Source of the DNA: Clostridium sp.
GTDB lineage: Bacteria; Bacillota; Clostridia; Lachnospirales; Lachnospiraceae
DNA length: 55,766 nucleotides
Assembly: GCA_031275405.1 (NCBI GenBank)
Contig: JAISOV010000010.1
Span: forward strand, 1 to 55,766
Reading direction: 5' to 3'
Within the stretch, counting starts at the first letter, position 1, and each line of letters begins with the position of its first letter. Positions 15,220-24,744 of the stretch are shown here, piece after piece. The notes beneath the pieces are model-generated. The model had not been told where the DNA came from. It did not search any database and saw only the letters and a list, made by a program, of their open reading frames with translations. The position numbers and the translations under genes were made by a program.

Positions 15220-16146
15220 ATGGACAAAGAGAGGTATGCTGCTGGGGATTCCAACCGGATCACGAGGGAATACTTTGATTCCCTGCTCGTGGAAATGCGG
15301 CATCTCGACAATGTGCGGCCGGATACGGCGGTGACGGTCTTTCGGGAGCGCTTCCGGACGCCCGTCATGATGGCGGCGCTTTCCCACCTTTCCAACGTGC
15401 GGGAAAACGGGATGGCGGAACTGGCAAAAGGCGCGGCGGCAGCGGGCGCCTGTATGTGGTGCGGAATGGGGGAGGAACAGGAACTGGAGGAAGTCGCCGC
15501 TACCGGGGCCAAGACGGTGAAGATCATCAAACCCTACGCGAACCGGGAAGTGGTGTACCGGAAGATGGAACACGCCAGACAGTGCGGAGCCGTCGCGGTG
15601 GGGATGGACATCGACCACCAGTTCGGCGCGGACGGGCAGTATGACAATGTGATGGGCCTGCCCATGAAAGCCGTTTCCACGGAGGAACTGAAAGGGTTCG
15701 TCCGCGCCGCCGGACTGCCTTTTGTGGTAAAAGGCGTCTTGAGCGTACAGGACGCGGTGAAATGTGTCCAGGCCGGAGTGAGTGCGATCGTGGTATCCCA
15801 TCACCATGGAATCCTGCGGTATGCGGTTCCTCCGCTGATGGTTCTGCCGGAAATCCAAAAGGCGGTGCAGGGGAAGCTGGACGTCTTCGTGGACTGCGGC
15901 ATAGAAAGCGGAATGGATGTGTTCAAGGCGCTGGCTCTGGGAGCGGACGCGGTTTCCGTAGGCAGGGGCATGATGGAAGCCCTCCGGGAAAGCGGGGCGG
16001 CGGGAGTGACGGAAAAAATCAACCGGATGACGACGGAACTAGCGGGAGTCATGGCAAGAACCGGGATCCCGGATATTGGCCGGATGGATCCTTGGGTCAT
16101 CAGGACAGGCGATTCCCGTTTTTTGGCGCGGGCGACGCTTAGCTAG
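15220..16146 (+). CDS. FMN-dependent alpha-hydroxy-acid dehydrogenase family protein
   Basis: The 308-residue TIM-barrel protein belongs to the lactate oxidase/glycolate oxidase/isopentenyl isomerase-2 superfamily that uses FMN. Visible blocks are TPVMMAALSHLSN near residue 47, MDIDHQFG, the KGVLSVQDA lysine strand, and the phosphate loop VDCGIESGMDVFKALALGAD with VGRGMM. The usual substrate arginine motif SNHGGRQ is replaced by SHHHGILRY, so the substrate may differ from lactate or glycolate. AGGAGG precedes the ATG. It is monocistronic or coupled to the following TIM-barrel gene, 128 bp away. Confidence 0.8.
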   Translation: MDKERYAAGDSNRITREYFDSLLVEMRHLDNVRPDTAVTVFRERFRTPVMMAALSHLSNVRENGMAELAKGAAAAGACMWCGMGEEQELEEVAATGAKTVKIIKPYANREVVYRKMEHARQCGAVAVGMDIDHQFGADGQYDNVMGLPMKAVSTEELKGFVRAAGLPFVVKGVLSVQDAVKCVQAGVSAIVVSHHHGILRYAVPPLMVLPEIQKAVQGKLDVFVDCGIESGMDVFKALALGADAVSVGRGMMEALRESGAAGVTEKINRMTTELAGVMARTGIPDIGRMDPWVIRTGDSRFLARATLS

Positions 16147-16274
16147 CTGTCGTTCCCGCTCTGCTGCTGCCCGGCAAGGACTGCTGAGCGGCCGCACTGT
16201 CGTTGTTCAGATCCAGAAGGCTCTGCGAGCGTTGTGATTGGCACGTCCGCTCAAGCGGGCAGACAGGAGCATAG

Positions 16275-17093
16275 ATGAGACTGGGAGGAATGCTGTTCGG
16301 GAAGAGGGCGACCCCGGAAGAATGGGCGCTGGCGGCAAAGGAAGCGGGTTATGAAGCGGTATATTTTCCGGTGGACTATACGGCGGAAGTGTCCGTCATA
16401 GACGGGTACGTGAAAGCGGCAAAGGAACACGAGCTGGTGATTGCGGAAATCGGCGTCTGGAACAACACGTTGGCACGGGATCCCCAGGAACGCGAGAAAG
16501 CGGTGCAAAAGGCGGTCAGACAGCTGGAACTGGCGGATTACGCAGGAGTACGGTGCTGCGTCAACGTGGCGGGTTCCTATGGGGAACAGTGGGACGGACC
16601 CCATAAGGACAACCTGACCCAAAGGGCGTTTGAGGAAATCGTCCTGACCACCCAGAAAATCATAGACGCCGCCTGTCCCAAAACAGCCTGTTATTCCCTG
16701 GAGCCAATGCCTTGGATGTATCCGGATTCCGCGGATTCTTATCTGAGGCTGCTTCAATGTGTGAACCGGAAACACTTCGGCGTCCATGTGGATATGGTAA
16801 ACGTCATCAACAGTCCGGAGAAATATTACCGTAACGGCGAAATCATACGGGAATGGTTTGAAAAGCTTGGCGACCACATTGTAAGCTGTCACGCCAAAGA
16901 CATCCGGCTCACCGGCGAACTGACCGTACATCTGGAGGAATGCCGCCCCGGTTCCGGGGAACTGGATTATCAGACCTATATCTCCTGCGTGGAAAAGCTG
17001 AACCGGGATACCTGCCTGATGTTGGAGCATATGACGGGGGAAGCGGATTATGCGGAAGCGCTGCGATACCTGAAAAGCTTTCTCAAACGATAG
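16275..17093 (+). CDS. Sugar phosphate isomerase/epimerase (AP endonuclease 2-like TIM barrel)
   Basis: This 272-residue protein has the xylose isomerase-like TIM-barrel of the AP_endonuc_2 family. Metal-binding residues appear in SLEPMPW, FGVHVDMVNV, VSCHAKDIRL and PGSGELDY, the standard E-D-H-E arrangement. Family members isomerise or epimerise keto sugars or inositol derivatives. CAGGAG stands before the ATG. The neighbouring FMN hydroxyacid enzyme could share a sugar-acid pathway, but that is only positional evidence. A perfect terminator follows. Confidence 0.85.
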   Translation: MRLGGMLFGKRATPEEWALAAKEAGYEAVYFPVDYTAEVSVIDGYVKAAKEHELVIAEIGVWNNTLARDPQEREKAVQKAVRQLELADYAGVRCCVNVAGSYGEQWDGPHKDNLTQRAFEEIVLTTQKIIDAACPKTACYSLEPMPWMYPDSADSYLRLLQCVNRKHFGVHVDMVNVINSPEKYYRNGEIIREWFEKLGDHIVSCHAKDIRLTGELTVHLEECRPGSGELDYQTYISCVEKLNRDTCLMLEHMTGEADYAEALRYLKSFLKR

Positions 17094-17123
17094 CTTTCTC
17101 AAACAACAGGCATGGATGGGTTC

Positions 17124-17170
17124 AGGCTGGCCAACGCGCGGTTTGCGCGCCTTGGCCAGCCTAAATTTTT
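17124..17170 (+). terminator. Strong rho-independent terminator
   Basis: AGGCTGGCCAA-CGCGC pairs with GCGCG-(CC)-TTGGCCAGCCT around a GGTTT loop and is followed by AAATTTTT. It ends the isomerase transcript between converging genes. Confidence 0.85.
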
Positions 17171-17255
17171 GTTTCCTCGGAAATTCTTCCGAAGCTGCCG
17201 TTTACGCGTCCCGCCGCAGGCGCAGCTCATGAAAGCGAACTCTTTGTTCACCGCG

Positions 17256-17933
17256 TTACAGCCGCACCAGATGGTCGATTCCCAAGGAACAGATCATAGC
17301 GGCGGCTTTCGTATTCAGGCCGTGCTTGCGGTTGATGGTTTCCATGATGATGTTGCGGTTCTCCGTGGGAGCGACAATCGCGATAATCTCTTTTTCCGCC
17401 TGTACATGGATCCCGTAAAAATGTTCCGGTTCTTTGCCCCCTCCCCCTGTCCAGCGGGCCTGTACGATCGTACCGCCCCTGGCTCCGGCGGCCCTGGCGG
17501 TATCCATTACCTCGTCCGTAAATCCATGGTTGACCGTGACCAGGATCAGGCTGTTCCTTGTGTGGTCTTGTTCCATCGTAGCGCCTCCATGTCCTTCTGC
17601 CCCGGTATGCAGCAGAAGCGTCGCGATCCTGCTGTTTAACCCAGTCAGCTTCATATCAAACAGGATCCCGTGTGTTTCCGGGGAAGCGCCGGAATCCTGC
17701 GCCAGCTTCCGCATAAAGCGTTCCGCCGTCGTTCCGGAGGCAAGCCCCAGTAAAATGTCCTTTTCCGAAGTTCCCAGTCCCAGCACGTCCATCAGCTCAG
17801 AAGAAGCAGTGCCGCTGCCCAGGCACTGGAAACTGATCGAGATCTGATTTTCCAGAAAAATCCGGGAGACGGATTTCCCCTGTCCCCGTTCTACAAAAGC
17901 AATCAATATGCTTATGCCGTTTTTGTCCGCCAT
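17256..17933 (-). CDS. PII-like signalling protein paired with DUF1538 transporter
   Basis: The 225-residue protein appears to contain two PII-type ferredoxin-like halves; the C-terminal half has the recognisable P-II core RNSLILVTVNHGFTDEVMDTARAAGARGGTIVQARWTG and ends with AIVAPTENRNIIMETINRKHG. PII proteins sense nucleotides and 2-oxoglutarate and bind membrane transporters or enzymes. There is no T-loop YRGAEY-type uridylylation site. It lies 15 bp downstream of the DUF1538 membrane protein in one operon, so it probably gates that protein, as GlnB/GlnK gates AmtB. GGAGCAACG serves as ribosome site. Confidence 0.75.
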   Translation of the reverse strand: MADKNGISILIAFVERGQGKSVSRIFLENQISISFQCLGSGTASSELMDVLGLGTSEKDILLGLASGTTAERFMRKLAQDSGASPETHGILFDMKLTGLNSRIATLLLHTGAEGHGGATMEQDHTRNSLILVTVNHGFTDEVMDTARAAGARGGTIVQARWTGGGGKEPEHFYGIHVQAEKEIIAIVAPTENRNIIMETINRKHGLNTKAAAMICSLGIDHLVRL

Positions 17934-17948
17934 CGTTGCTCCTATCTG

Positions 17949-19469
17949 TCAGTCAAAATAGAGGATACTGTCTTCCAGATCCCGCAGCTCCAGGGAAAGC
18001 CGTCTTTTTTCCACCTGACGTTTCACTTTGCTCACCATGCCCAGGATCTGGATAGTCAGCAGAGGGGTCATGGCGACCATGGCGACAATGCCGAAAGCGT
18101 CCGTCATGATGTTGCCGCCCAAAGAACTACAGGCCCCCATAGCCAGAGGGAGCAGGAAAGCCGCTGTCATCGGCCCGCTCGCCACACCGCCGGAGTCAAA
18201 GGCGATACCGGTAAAAAGCTGCGGCACGAAAAAAGTCATCAGCAAGGCGACCGCATATCCGGGGATCAGGAACCACAGGATATTCCAGCCGGTCAGGATC
18301 CGGAGCATGGAAATCCCCACCGAAAACGCCACGCCGACCGACAGGCTTAGCGTAATGGAACTGCGGGAAACGGAGCCGTTGGTGACTTCTTCCACCTGTT
18401 TGGTCAGCACCTGGACGGCGGGTTCCGCTTTCACGATAAAATAGCCGATGACCATCCCCGTGGGGATCAGCAGCCATTTGCGGCTGCTCGTGGCGACGGC
18501 GGCGCCAAGATACTGCCCGGCGGGCATAAACCCGACGTTGACGCCTGTCAGGAACAGCACCAGGCCCAAATAAGTATAAAGGAAGCCGGGGATGACCTTC
18601 AGCAGCTGGCGCTTATGGAATCTCCGGAACATCAGCTGAAAAAGCACAAAAATAGCGATAATCGGTATGACGGCGACCGCAAGCTCTGCGGCGTATTTCG
18701 GAAAGCCAAGGGCAAACTGCCGGGCGACGTCCTTGGTGGTAGACAGAGCTTCTATCGTGACCGGATGGTAAGCCATTTCTTGGGGTCTGTAAATGATTCC
18801 CAAAAGCAAGGTGGAAAAAACCGGCCCGATGCTGCATAAGGCGATCAAACCGAAACTGTCCGTGCGGGCATTCTTATCGCTTCGGATGGAAGCCATGCCG
18901 ATACCGAGCGACATGATGAAAGGCACGGTAATCGGCCCGGTGGTCACGCCGCCGGAATCAAAAGAGACGGGTACCATATGGGCGGGAGAAAAATAGACCA
19001 AAATAAGGATCACGCCGTAAAAAAGCAAGAGCAGATAGGAGAGCGGTATTTTCAGGAGAATACGAAGCTCCGAGATCACCAGGAAAATCCCCACGCCCGC
19101 CGCCACGGTGAAAATCAAAGTCATATTGGGGATGGCCGCGACCTGTTCGGCAAGAACCTGCAGATCCGGCTCCGCAATGGTGATGATAGCGCCCAATACC
19201 AGGAAAGCGAGCAACGGCAGAACCACGGTCTTGACTTTGCCCATCTGCACGCCGATACCCTCGCCCAAGGGAATCATAGACATGTCCGCGCCTAAGGTAA
19301 AAAGCCCCATTCCGAGGATCAGCAGAACCGCGCCGAATAAAAACATGGTCAGCGTCGCCGTGTCAAGCGGGGCAATGGAAATACTCAGAAGCAGTACCAG
19401 AGCGGTGATCGGCAGTACGGCGGTAACGGATTCGACTACCTTTTCTAAAAGCTGTTCGTTGTGTCGCAA
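17949..19469 (-). CDS. DUF1538 family membrane protein (putative transporter)
   Basis: The 506-residue protein is an integral membrane protein with an internal duplication: each half has the sequence VPFDSGGVxxGPxTVPF-like block (SFDSGGVTTGPITVPF in the first, AFDSGGVASGPMTAAF in the second). About a dozen hydrophobic helices are visible. DUF1538 proteins have no established substrate. I take the TTG at 19469, which has GGGAAAGGA upstream, over a GTG 12 codons earlier. It is followed by the PII-like gene after 15 bp, so the pair form an operon and probably a transporter with its regulator. Confidence 0.78.
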   Translation of the reverse strand: MRHNEQLLEKVVESVTAVLPITALVLLLSISIAPLDTATLTMFLFGAVLLILGMGLFTLGADMSMIPLGEGIGVQMGKVKTVVLPLLAFLVLGAIITIAEPDLQVLAEQVAAIPNMTLIFTVAAGVGIFLVISELRILLKIPLSYLLLLFYGVILILVYFSPAHMVPVSFDSGGVTTGPITVPFIMSLGIGMASIRSDKNARTDSFGLIALCSIGPVFSTLLLGIIYRPQEMAYHPVTIEALSTTKDVARQFALGFPKYAAELAVAVIPIIAIFVLFQLMFRRFHKRQLLKVIPGFLYTYLGLVLFLTGVNVGFMPAGQYLGAAVATSSRKWLLIPTGMVIGYFIVKAEPAVQVLTKQVEEVTNGSVSRSSITLSLSVGVAFSVGISMLRILTGWNILWFLIPGYAVALLMTFFVPQLFTGIAFDSGGVASGPMTAAFLLPLAMGACSSLGGNIMTDAFGIVAMVAMTPLLTIQILGMVSKVKRQVEKRRLSLELRDLEDSILYFD

Positions 19470-19586
19470 AAGGCCCCGTCCTTTCCCTTTCAGGCTTCTA
19501 TACACCTGAACTTACCAAATCCACATTTGTGAGCCACTCCATTCCTGGACTTATCGTACCATGCGCCGACCTATCCTGTCAATCCA

Positions 19587-20483
19587 TCATTTCCTCCGCG
19601 GTTCCCGCTCCGACGGTCGGCGCTGCGCCTGCCAGCGTCCGCACGCGCCGCAGGGCAGCACCAGCCCGCTTCCGGCTATGGGAAGCCCGATTTCTCCGGC
19701 TTCCACGTAACCGCCGAAGCGTCCGGCGACCGCAAGTTCCAGCAGATATTTCAGCACGCCCGGCTGTAAGCCCGTGGTGTAAGAATTAACCAGGAAAAAT
19801 AAGGGATTGTCCGACAGCAGCCTGACGGCTGTCTCCAGAAAAGCCCAGAGATTTTCCTCCAGTTTCCAGACCTCGCCTTTCGGCCCTCTTCCGTAAGAGG
19901 GCGGATCCATGATGATCGCGTCATAGCGGTTCCCGCGGCGGATTTCCCGTTCCACGAATTTCAGGCAGTCGTCTACGAGGAAACGGATCGGCGCGTCTTT
20001 CAGCCCGGAAGCGGCGGCGTTTTCTTTCGCCCAGTTCACCATGCCCTTAGAAGCGTCCACGTGCGTGACCTGCGCGCCGACGGCAGCGGCGCTTAGCGTG
20101 GCTCCCCCGGTGTAGGCAAATAAATTCAGCACTTTCACAGGACGTCCCGCATGTTTTAGGAGGGGGGAGAACCACTCCCAGTTGACGGCCTGTTCCGGAA
20201 ACAGTCCGGTATGCTTGAAACGGAAAGGCTTGAGTCCAAACGTCAGTTCCCCGTAGCGAATGCTCCATTCCTCCGGCAGACGGAAAAACTCCCACTCCCC
20301 GCCGCCCCCGGCGCTTCGATGGTAATGGGCGTTCTTCCGCTCCCAGCCAGGATGGGTGCGGGGAGTATCCCAGATGACTTGGGGATCGGGGCGCACCAGA
20401 GTATAGGCTCCCCAACGCTCCAGCTTCTCGCCCTTTGAGGAATCCAGAATCTCATAATCTTTCCAGCGATCCGCGACCCACAT
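19587..20483 (-). CDS. RlmI/RlmK-like SAM-dependent methyltransferase
   Basis: The 298-residue protein resembles the catalytic part of 23S rRNA cytosine methyltransferases (RlmI/YccW). Motif I is LNLFAYTGGATLSAAAVGA, motif II THVDASKGMVNWAKENA, and the catalytic motif IV is IMDPPSYGRG. The PUA domain usual in RlmI is absent, so RNA or protein may be the target. GGGAAGGGG precedes the ATG. It follows carbamate kinase by 18 bp and is therefore in the same operon, without an obvious functional link. Confidence 0.85.
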   Translation of the reverse strand: MWVADRWKDYEILDSSKGEKLERWGAYTLVRPDPQVIWDTPRTHPGWERKNAHYHRSAGGGGEWEFFRLPEEWSIRYGELTFGLKPFRFKHTGLFPEQAVNWEWFSPLLKHAGRPVKVLNLFAYTGGATLSAAAVGAQVTHVDASKGMVNWAKENAAASGLKDAPIRFLVDDCLKFVEREIRRGNRYDAIIMDPPSYGRGPKGEVWKLEENLWAFLETAVRLLSDNPLFFLVNSYTTGLQPGVLKYLLELAVAGRFGGYVEAGEIGLPIAGSGLVLPCGACGRWQAQRRPSEREPRRK

Positions 20484-20501
20484 GAATGATCCCCTTCCCG
20501 G

Positions 20502-21437
20502 CTAAGCCGTAATGACCGTGCCTGTCTTGCCATTTAAGGCTTCCCTCATGACATTCATAGACGTAATCACAACCCGCCCTGACGGGACTTTCCGCAGATA
20601 CGCGACGGCGGCCTCGATCTTGGGCAGCATGGCGCCGGGTTCAAACTGTCCGTTTTGGATATAGGCCTTTGCCTGTGTCACGTCCATAGACCTGATCGGC
20701 TTTTGAGAAGGCGTGCCGTAATCGGTGCAGACACATTCGACGTCGGTCAGGATGATCAGCTCGTCCGCTTCCAGGTCGGCGGCAAGCTTCCCGGCGACGG
20801 CGTCTTTTTCAATGACGGCGGACGCGCCTTTCAGGCTGCCGCTCTGCTCGATCACAGGAATCCCGCCGCCGCCGCAAGCGATGACGACCTGTCCCGCGTC
20901 GGCAAGCACGCGGATGGCTTCGATCTCCACGATGTCGATAGGTTTCGGCGCGGCGATGATCCGGCGGAAGCCCTTGCCGGGGTATTCTTTTACATAATTG
21001 CCTTTTTGGATCTCCGCTTTCGCTTCCTCCCCGGACATATAACGTCCGATCACTTTGTCCGGCTCGTAGAAAGCTTCATCATAAGGATCCACCGTCACTT
21101 GGGTGAGAAGGGTGCTGACCGGCTTGGAAATGCCCCGGCCAAGCAGTTCCCCCCGCAAGGCGTTCTGAATATCGTAGCCCACATAGCCTTGGCTCATGGC
21201 GGAGCAGACGCACATAGGGGCGGGGGTATAGCCCGGAGAGACCCGGCGCAGTTCCGTCATGGCCTTATGTATCATGCTGACCTGCGGGCCGTTGCTGTGC
21301 GTGATGGTCAGCTGGTAATCCGCTTCCACCAGATCGGCAAGCGTCCGGGCGGTGATCTTTACCGCGTCCCATTGTTCGGTGGTCGTATAGCCTAGCGCGT
21401 CATGCCCCAAAGAGACCACGACTCTTTTTCTTTCCAT
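20502..21437 (-). CDS. arcC: Carbamate kinase
   Basis: The 311-residue enzyme interconverts ATP and carbamate with ADP and carbamoyl phosphate, the last step of arginine-deiminase or purine/allantoin fermentation. Signature stretches are the N-terminal VVVSLGHDALGYTT (canonical GGNAL replaced by GHDAL), THSNGPQVS, the ACGGGGIPV phosphate-binding motif and AVIEKDAVAGKLA. Length is typical. GGAAGGG lies before the ATG. No arcA or arcB is present nearby. A structured, repeat-rich region lies upstream. Confidence 0.9.
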   Translation of the reverse strand: MERKRVVVSLGHDALGYTTTEQWDAVKITARTLADLVEADYQLTITHSNGPQVSMIHKAMTELRRVSPGYTPAPMCVCSAMSQGYVGYDIQNALRGELLGRGISKPVSTLLTQVTVDPYDEAFYEPDKVIGRYMSGEEAKAEIQKGNYVKEYPGKGFRRIIAAPKPIDIVEIEAIRVLADAGQVVIACGGGGIPVIEQSGSLKGASAVIEKDAVAGKLAADLEADELIILTDVECVCTDYGTPSQKPIRSMDVTQAKAYIQNGQFEPGAMLPKIEAAVAYLRKVPSGRVVITSMNVMREALNGKTGTVITA

Positions 21438-21488
21438 ATATCATATCATCCCTTCCTGTCCGCTTGGCTTGCCGCTTGCGCGGTCATG

Positions 21489-21528
21489 CCACAAGTTGCT
21501 TCGCAGCTTATGGTTCGCGGGCGTTCAC
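21489..21528 (+). repeat. Diverged copy of the 40-bp dispersed repeat
   Basis: CCACAAGTTGCTTCGCAGC..TGGTTCGCG..GTTC aligns with the two exact copies at 5844 and 6154, at roughly three quarters identity. The rest of the region 21530-21700 holds further hairpins of the same style (TTGCTTCGCAACCG, and TTGCTTACGCGTATGATACC, which resembles 5960-5980). This shows a repeat family dispersed in the host genome. Confidence 0.65.
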
Positions 21529-21781
21529 CCAATGCGGCTTCGCCGCCCGCTTGAACCGCATACGGCGCGGGTCTGCCTGCCGCGCAGTCCCCCCTCGCGC
21601 CGTATTTGTCCAAGGCCGCTGTGCAGCCTTGGGCCGCTGTGCGGCATTTGGCCAAAGGTTGCTTCGCAACCGTTTTGCTTACGCGTATGATACCACTGAT
21701 TTCGCCTTCTGTAAAGCCGTCGCCGCATTTTTATACCAAGAAGTGGGCGGTGGAAACAAAAATAAAATCTATTTTAATCTC

Positions 21782-21810
21782 TTGTAATACAATTTCTTGT
21801 GTGATATAAT
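21782..21810 (+). promoter_or_regulatory. Sigma-A promoter of the chemoreceptor gene
   Basis: TTGTAA (21782-21787) and TATAAT (21805-21810) with a 17-bp spacer, 65 bp upstream of the start codon. Confidence 0.75.
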
Positions 21811-21874
21811 TCTATCAGTTTCATTGATTGGTATTGTGTGATGCTTCGACACAACATGAGTTAAGGAGGAAGGC

Positions 21875-23569
21875 ATGAAAGAAAAACTCAAGAATTACAA
21901 AATCGGCAAAAAGCTTTTTATAGTCTTTGCCATTGTTACGGCCCTGTTCGTGCTGTCTGCAGGGGTATCCATCTATGGTTTGATTACGGTAGGCGCGCAG
22001 ACACAGCAATTCTACGACCTTCCGTACAAGAACGTCCAGCAGGCTCTGACTATGCGGGTCGGCATACAGCAGCTCATGAAAGGAATGCTGATGGCGGCGG
22101 CCAGCGATGACGATGACGTCACCGAGCAGGGTCTTGCGGAAGTGGAGTCGGGCGCCGCGAAAGTATCGGAGGGTCTGGCTTACTTAAAGGAACATTCTAC
22201 CGCGCAGGATCTGGTGTCGCAGGCGGAACAGCTGGTCGCCTCCTTAGGATCCATCCGGACGCGGGTGACGGATCTGCTGGATGAGAATACATCGGAGGCA
22301 AACGCGGAAGCGCTGGACATCGTTCAGAACCAGTATGTGCCGGGCGCCGAGAATATCGTCACGGTACTGACGCAGCTGAATACGGTCAGCGATACCAGCG
22401 CCGAGAGTACCAACGCCGCGGCGAAAAGTATGCAGACGCTCATTACGGTTGTCCTGCTGATCGTAGTCGCGGTCAGCCTGCTTCTGGTGATCTACTTCGC
22501 GCTTCTGATCACAAAGCTGCTGACACAGCCGATCCACGAGCTAGGAGCGGTTGCGAAGTCGATTGAAAAGGGAGATCTGAATGTCGCCATTACCTACCAG
22601 GCGAAGGATGAGCTTGGAGAACTGGCTGCCGATCTGGGGGCAATGGTGGAGATGTTCAAGAAGATCATTCCCGATGTGCAGAAATGCTTAGGCGCGATGG
22701 CGGAGGGAGACTTCGTTGTGACGTCCGATGTCCGCAGCAGCTATGTGGGGGATTTCAAGCCTATCTTAGACGCGATCGCGGGAATCAAAACCAAACTCAG
22801 CGAGACGCTGACGCAGATCCAGGAATCCGCTTTACAGGTACAGGCAGGGGCGCAGAATATGTCACAGGGCGCGCAGACGCTGGCAGGGGGCGCTACGGAT
22901 CAGGCAAGCGCGGTGGAGGAACTGACCGCGACCATGGCGGAACTGACGAACCAGGTGGAAACCGACGCCAAGAAGACCGAGGGCGCGGCGGTAGATGCCA
23001 GGAGGGTCGGGGATGAAGCTGCCGGAAGCAGGGAACATATGGAAAAAATGGTCGTTGCGATGAACAACATCAGTAATACCAGCAGCCAGATTGAGCAGAT
23101 CATCAATACGATAGAAGCAATCGCTTCCCAGACCAACCTCCTTTCGCTGAACGCGGCGATTGAAGCGGCCAGGGCGGGAGAAGCGGGACGCGGGTTCGCA
23201 GTGGTGGCGGATGAGATCAGACAGCTGGCGGCGCAGAGCGGGACGGCGGCGACCAATACCCGGAACCTGATCCAGACGGCGATCACGGAGATCAAGAATG
23301 GAAATACGATCGTGGATGATACTTCCGGCTCCTTGAAAGCAGTGATCGACCGCGTGAACAACATTATTGTCACAATAGAGCAGATTAAAGAATCTTCCGC
23401 GACACAGGCGGCTTCCATGAGCGAGGTGAATAAGGGGATCGAGCAGATTTCTTCCGTGGTACAGGATACTTCCGCTACGGCCCAGGAAAGCTCCGCTGTC
23501 AGCGAAGAGCTGTTTGCCCAGTCGGAGAACCTGAACGAACTGGTGGGAAGATTCAAACTCCCTTCCTAA
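21875..23569 (+). CDS. Methyl-accepting chemotaxis protein
   Basis: The 564-residue receptor has an N-terminal membrane helix (about residues 12-34), a ~150-residue four-helix-bundle sensor outside the membrane, a second helix (about 190-213), HAMP domain, and a cytoplasmic coiled-coil signalling domain with the conserved hairpin tip [37 protein letters not shown] around residues 408-445. It transmits ligand binding to CheA/CheW. AAGGAGG stands 5 nt before the ATG. No CheR-binding pentapeptide is present at the C-terminus. The gene is monocistronic, flanked by its own promoter and a terminator-like hairpin. Confidence 0.95.
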   Translation: MKEKLKNYKIGKKLFIVFAIVTALFVLSAGVSIYGLITVGAQTQQFYDLPYKNVQQALTMRVGIQQLMKGMLMAAASDDDDVTEQGLAEVESGAAKVSEGLAYLKEHSTAQDLVSQAEQLVASLGSIRTRVTDLLDENTSEANAEALDIVQNQYVPGAENIVTVLTQLNTVSDTSAESTNAAAKSMQTLITVVLLIVVAVSLLLVIYFALLITKLLTQPIHELGAVAKSIEKGDLNVAITYQAKDELGELAADLGAMVEMFKKIIPDVQKCLGAMAEGDFVVTSDVRSSYVGDFKPILDAIAGIKTKLSETLTQIQESALQVQAGAQNMSQGAQTLAGGATDQASAVEELTATMAELTNQVETDAKKTEGAAVDARRVGDEAAGSREHMEKMVVAMNNISNTSSQIEQIINTIEAIASQTNLLSLNAAIEAARAGEAGRGFAVVADEIRQLAAQSGTAATNTRNLIQTAITEIKNGNTIVDDTSGSLKAVIDRVNNIIVTIEQIKESSATQAASMSEVNKGIEQISSVVQDTSATAQESSAVSEELFAQSENLNELVGRFKLPS

Positions 23570-23639
23570 GGATCAGGGGCAGGAAGGTTTCCGGCGCTTT
23601 CCGGAAGGTGGGAATCTGCGGATAGAAATATACCAAAAA

Positions 23640-23690
23640 GACTGCCGCACAGGCTGATGAAAAGGCTGTGCGACAGTTCTTTTCTCTTTC
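23640..23690 (+). terminator. Terminator after the chemoreceptor gene
   Basis: ACTGCCGCACAG pairs with CTGTGCGACAGT (one mismatch) around GCTGATGAAAAGG and runs into TTCTTTTCTCTTT. Confidence 0.75.
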
Positions 23691-23766
23691 GGGGAAAGGG
23701 AGCGGGAATCCGCGTCAGGTTTTGAGACACTCCGTCATGGACGGACAAACACAACAGGAGAAACCT

Positions 23767-24564
23767 ATGCTGCCGTTGGAAAGAAGAAATCTGATCCTGG
23801 AAAAACTGCAAGAGGAAAGGAAAGTGGTGGTCAGCGAGCTGAGCCAGCGTTTCAACGTGTCCGAAGAAACGATCCGCAGGGATCTGGAGAAACTGGACAA
23901 AGACGGCCTGGCGGTGAAAAGCTACGGCGGCGCTGTGCTGAATGAAAGCACCGGGATCGACCTGCCGATCAATGCCCGGAAAAAGGCAAACGTGGGCGCC
24001 AAACAGCGGATTGCGGAACTGGCGGCGGCGCGTATCCACGACGGGGAGCATATCATCTTGGACGCCAGCAGTACGGCGGTATTCATTGCCAAGGCCATCA
24101 AGGATAAAGGAAACCTGACCGTCATCACCAATTCCGTAGAAGTCGTGATCGAGCTTTCGGATGTGTCCGACTGGAATATCATCTGTTCCGGCGGAACGCT
24201 GAAAGAGGGGTATCTGGCTCTGGTAGGGCCAAGGACGGCTGAGGGGCTGAGCAGTTTCCATGCGGAAAAGGTCTTTTTTTCCTGCAAAGGACTGGACATG
24301 CAAAAAGGGCTGACCGACGGAAACGAGATGTTTTCCCAGGCGAAACAGATCATGATGAAATCCGCGAAAGAATCCATCCTGGCGGTAGACAGTTCCAAAT
24401 TCGATAAGATCGCGTTCTCCAAGCTGTGCGGGGTGGAAGCCATCGATACCGTCATCACGGATCAACGTCCGCCGGACAGATGGCTGCATTATCTGGAACA
24501 GCTTGGGATAGCGTGTGTCTATCCGCCCGGCGGGGCAGGTTCCCCGGCCGTGCCGGAGCCGTAG
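23767..24564 (+). CDS. DeoR/GlpR-family transcriptional regulator
   Basis: The 265-residue regulator begins with the DeoR helix-turn-helix (LPLERRNLILEKLQEERKVV, then SELSQRFNVSEETIRRDLEKLD, residues 2-55) and continues with the DeoRC sugar-phosphate-sensing domain (IILDASSTAVFIAKAI, VDSSKFDKIAFSKL). Such proteins repress sugar or nucleoside catabolic genes until a phosphorylated metabolite binds. CAGGAGAA stands before the ATG at 23767; the frame is open 33 codons earlier but through the preceding terminator. No sugar operon is adjacent, so the target is unknown. Confidence 0.92.
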   Translation: MLPLERRNLILEKLQEERKVVVSELSQRFNVSEETIRRDLEKLDKDGLAVKSYGGAVLNESTGIDLPINARKKANVGAKQRIAELAAARIHDGEHIILDASSTAVFIAKAIKDKGNLTVITNSVEVVIELSDVSDWNIICSGGTLKEGYLALVGPRTAEGLSSFHAEKVFFSCKGLDMQKGLTDGNEMFSQAKQIMMKSAKESILAVDSSKFDKIAFSKLCGVEAIDTVITDQRPPDRWLHYLEQLGIACVYPPGGAGSPAVPEP

Positions 24565-24668
24565 GCGAAACGGAGCGGGGAACCTGGGCGAAGCCCTATG
24601 GGAACTCTGCTGCTTTTGATCTTGCGATAGGCCGTCATTTTCGGGTGGCTGCCGATTCATTTTACCGC

Positions 24669-24698
24669 TTGACAACCTCTCCCGGAATGTACTACAAT
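24669..24698 (+). promoter_or_regulatory. Promoter of the T-box/proS unit
   Basis: Consensus TTGACA (24669-24674) and TACAAT (24693-24698) with an 18-bp spacer. Transcription near 24705 leaves a leader of about 380 nt, consistent with a T-box. Confidence 0.8.
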
Positions 24699-24744
24699 GT
24701 CTACAGACAGGCAGACGGGCGGCGTTTTCCCAGGAATGATTTCC

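Noticed and set aside
16251..17102. 283-codon open frame on the minus strand
   Set aside because: Exact antisense shadow of the TIM-barrel isomerase, which has conserved metal-binding motifs.
23566..24675. 369-codon open frame on the minus strand
   Set aside because: Antisense to the DeoR regulator; no ribosome site or known domain.
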